A DNA stretch of 6,696 nt, taken from an uncultured Sphingomonadaceae bacterium (GTDB lineage: Bacteria > Pseudomonadota > Alphaproteobacteria > Sphingomonadales > Sphingomonadaceae). The stretch's first letter is position 1. Every line of letters starts with the position of its first letter. The stretch is from NCBI GenBank assembly GCA_937920575.1, contig CAKZSF010000322.1, positions 1 to 6,696 of the forward strand. The letters run 5' to 3'. The notes under the pieces are model-generated. The model was not told the DNA's origin and made no database searches. It saw only the letters and a program-made list of their open reading frames with translations. Shown in pieces: positions 5,112 to 6,696 of this stretch. Made by a program: the position numbers and the translations under genes.

Positions 5112-6696
5112 TGAGAGCATCTGTTCTGACACTCGGCATAGCCCTAGCCGCGAGTTCGACCTGGGTTCTGGCTGGTCCGGCTGCGGTTCCTCCGGCTGCT
5201 CCTGTTGCACCGTCACCACCACCGCCACAACCGGCGCCACCGCAACCAGCATCCAATCCAGCGACGGTTTCGAATCCTGTGGTTCAGGATACGCAGAGCG
5301 CGCCATCTTCCCCCCCAAGATCGTCGCCAACTCGTTCGACGGGAAGTTCGGCAAGCTCTTCATCCTCTAGCGCACAGACTGTGCCAAACATTCGGCTTCC
5401 CTCCGTCAAAGAACTGGAGGCTATGAGCGCTGATGAGTTGGACGAATTTCTGGGCCTCAAACCGACCTATGATGTTCCGCCAACTGCACGCAGGTCACTC
5501 GATCGCATCGGCGTGCTTTCCCCGACAGAAGGTGGCTTCGCATCAGGCGCGCTGGCGAATCAGCCAAGCCGCTTGGTGCAAGCGACTTTGAACGGCAATG
5601 AAGGCCAGCTCATTTCGCGCTGGGGTCACATTATGTTGCGGCGGACCTTGGCCAGCAGGTTGACCCCGCCTTCTGATATCGGTGCAATCCAATTCGCGGC
5701 GCAACGAGCCAATCTGCTCAATCGGATGGGCGAGCACGCCACTGCACGCGCGCTGGTGCAGGATGTCGATACCGCCAATTACAACGTTCCGCTCGTGAAC
5801 GCGGCAATTGGCGCTTATTTGGGAACGGGCGATATTGTCGGCGTCTGCCCTGCCGTCAGGCTCAAGCGTGATCTGCGTGAAGATAATTCGTGGGACATCA
5901 TTAGCCAGGTGTGTGCCGCCTATGATGGGCAGGAACGCGCAGCGATGCGTCAGCTTGATCGAATGATCAACCGCGACGATGTCCCCGATATCGATGTGCT
6001 GCTGGCTCAGCGCTACGGCGGTGCCGCCGGCGATGGACGGCGGGCTGTGAACATCGAATGGGACGATGTCGATGAACTCACTCCATGGCGGCATTCGTTT
6101 GCGATGGCGCTTGGCATCGATCCACCCGCTGGCCTGTTGGAAGAGGCAGGGACGAAATTTCATTTGCGTGAAGCGGTTTCTCCTGCAGTTCCTATCGAGC
6201 GGCGACTGGGGGCGAGCGACACGGCGCTGCGGACGGGTGTGCTATCCTCGTCGGCAGCGGTGGATCTGTATTCTTACGTCTATGATATGGATGAGCCCGT
6301 CGATGGCTATATCGACACATCGCGACTTTTGCGTGCAGCCTATGTCGCCGGTGCACCGTCGCAGCGGCTAGAGGCAATGCGCGCGATTTGGGGAGCCAGC
6401 GAAGAAGGTGACAATTACGGCTCGCTGGTGCTGACTGCCTATGCGGCAGCGCGCTTCCCGGTTGACGCCGAGTACGCCGAAGATGCGCCGGCTCTGATTG
6501 CATCGATGCTGACGGCTGGCCTCGATCGGAATGCCATGCGCTGGGCAGCGGTTGTGCCAGAAGGCACCGAGGCATGGGGCCTGTTGGCTCTTGCCCAACC
6601 GAATCGAACGCAAGCGGTCAGTAGTGATGCGGTGAGCGACTTTATCGGTTCCGACGACAGTGAAGAATCCCGCAAATCCAAGTTTTTGGTCGCTGG
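5108..6696 (+). CDS. Exported protein with Pro/Ser-rich linker and helical domain, unrecognised; 3' end outside window
   Basis: A stop-free frame of 529 codons runs from ATG 5108 off the right edge. ATG 5111 is an equally possible start; GGAA at 5099-5102 can serve either. Residues 1-22 look like a Sec signal peptide: a short MMR, a hydrophobic core, and VLA before the cut at about 22/23. Residues 23-92 are low complexity, first Pro/Ala-rich and then Ser-rich, as in a disordered periplasmic linker. NIRLPSVKELEAMSADELDEFLGL (94-117) begins the folded part. From about 155 the sequence is alpha-helical in pattern with alternating Ala/Leu and Arg/Asp (such as FAAQRANLLNRMGEHATARA), suggestive of TPR-like or other helical repeats. 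Only two cysteines are visible, C247 and C269. The likely place is the periplasm or outer envelope. Similar uncharacterised proteins seem to exist in sphingomonads, but I cannot assign a function. Confidence 0.85.
   Translation, partial: MMRASVLTLGIALAASSTWVLAGPAAVPPAAPVAPSPPPPQPAPPQPASNPATVSNPVVQDTQSAPSSPPRSSPTRSTGSSASSSSSSAQTVPNIRLPSVKELEAMSADELDEFLGLKPTYDVPPTARRSLDRIGVLSPTEGGFASGALANQPSRLVQATLNGNEGQLISRWGHIMLRRTLASRLTPPSDIGAIQFAAQRANLLNRMGEHATARALVQDVDTANYNVPLVNAAIGAYLGTGDIVGVCPAVRLKRDLREDNSWDIISQVCAAYDGQERAAMRQLDRMINRDDVPDIDVLLAQRYGGAAGDGRRAVNIEWDDVDELTPWRHSFAMALGIDPPAGLLEEAGTKFHLREAVSPAVPIERRLGASDTALRTGVLSSSAAVDLYSYVYDMDEPVDGYIDTSRLLRAAYVAGAPSQRLEAMRAIWGASEEGDNYGSLVLTAYAAARFPVDAEYAEDAPALIASMLTAGLDRNAMRWAAVVPEGTEAWGLLALAQPNRTQAVSSDAVSDFIGSDDSEESRKSKFLVA

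Noticed and set aside
5170..5245. CCA/CCG/GCT-rich stretch considered as a tandem repeat or CRISPR-like array
   Set aside because: There is no fixed repeat unit and no spacers; it is codon-level low complexity in a proline-rich linker.
4951..5363. Gly/Ala- and Pro/Gln-rich frames on the - strand
   Set aside because: They come from reading the Pro/Ser-rich linker DNA backwards; low complexity alone keeps the frames open.
5543..6163. Long open frame (206 codons) on the - strand
   Set aside because: It is antisense to the long exported protein, which has a signal peptide and a coupled start. The - strand product shows no coherent domain pattern.
1..6696. Mobile element, phage, defence or toxin-antitoxin system
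   Set aside because: No transposase, integrase, terminal repeats, direct target duplications or known defence motifs are visible; the small genes here do not resemble toxin-antitoxin pairs.

Overview
The window reads as an ordinary chromosomal segment of an alphaproteobacterium. Protein style and gene content (propionyl-CoA carboxylase alpha, CsaA, a TesB-like thioesterase, an aroK-aroB pair) point to Sphingomonadales, probably the Erythrobacter/Altererythrobacter group. This placement is recognition by eye, not a database result. No transposase, integrase, tRNA, rRNA, CRISPR array, phage gene or defence system is visible. Coding density is high and base composition looks even throughout.

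Left part, + strand (1-1605): the 3' end of pccA, carrying the end of the biotin carboxylase domain, the BT domain and the biotinyl domain, overlaps the csaA start by one base (TAATG). After csaA comes an AT-rich gap of 137 bp with two short hairpins, each followed by a T run, and a candidate promoter. It leads into a 95-residue protein of unknown function with a strong AGGAGG ribosome binding site.

Middle (1618-3215): a metal-dependent cyclase/hydrolase (kynurenine formamidase or isatin hydrolase superfamily) on the - strand is divergent from a double-hotdog acyl-CoA thioesterase on the + strand. The 47 bp between them hold an inverted repeat, TTGACG-N13-CGTCAA. Its two arms sit where -35 boxes would give almost leaderless transcripts in each direction.

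Right part: aroK and aroB (shikimate kinase, 3-dehydroquinate synthase) form an overlapping - strand operon. AroB ends one base from the thioesterase stop. Divergent from aroK, across 78 bp containing a dyad and candidate promoters, lies a + strand pair. The first is a 46-residue single-span membrane protein starting at GTG 4971. It overlaps, as ATGA, a long exported protein that runs off the right edge. The long protein has a signal peptide, a Pro/Ser-rich linker and then a helical region with a lone cysteine pair.

The window links propionyl-CoA carboxylation, thioester hydrolysis and aromatic amino acid synthesis, but I see no sign that these form one pathway; they look like neighbouring small operons. 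I see no clear new system. The parts most worth checking are the uncharacterised small-membrane/exported pair at 4971-6696, the 95-residue gene with its leader hairpins, and the possibly leaderless divergent promoters.
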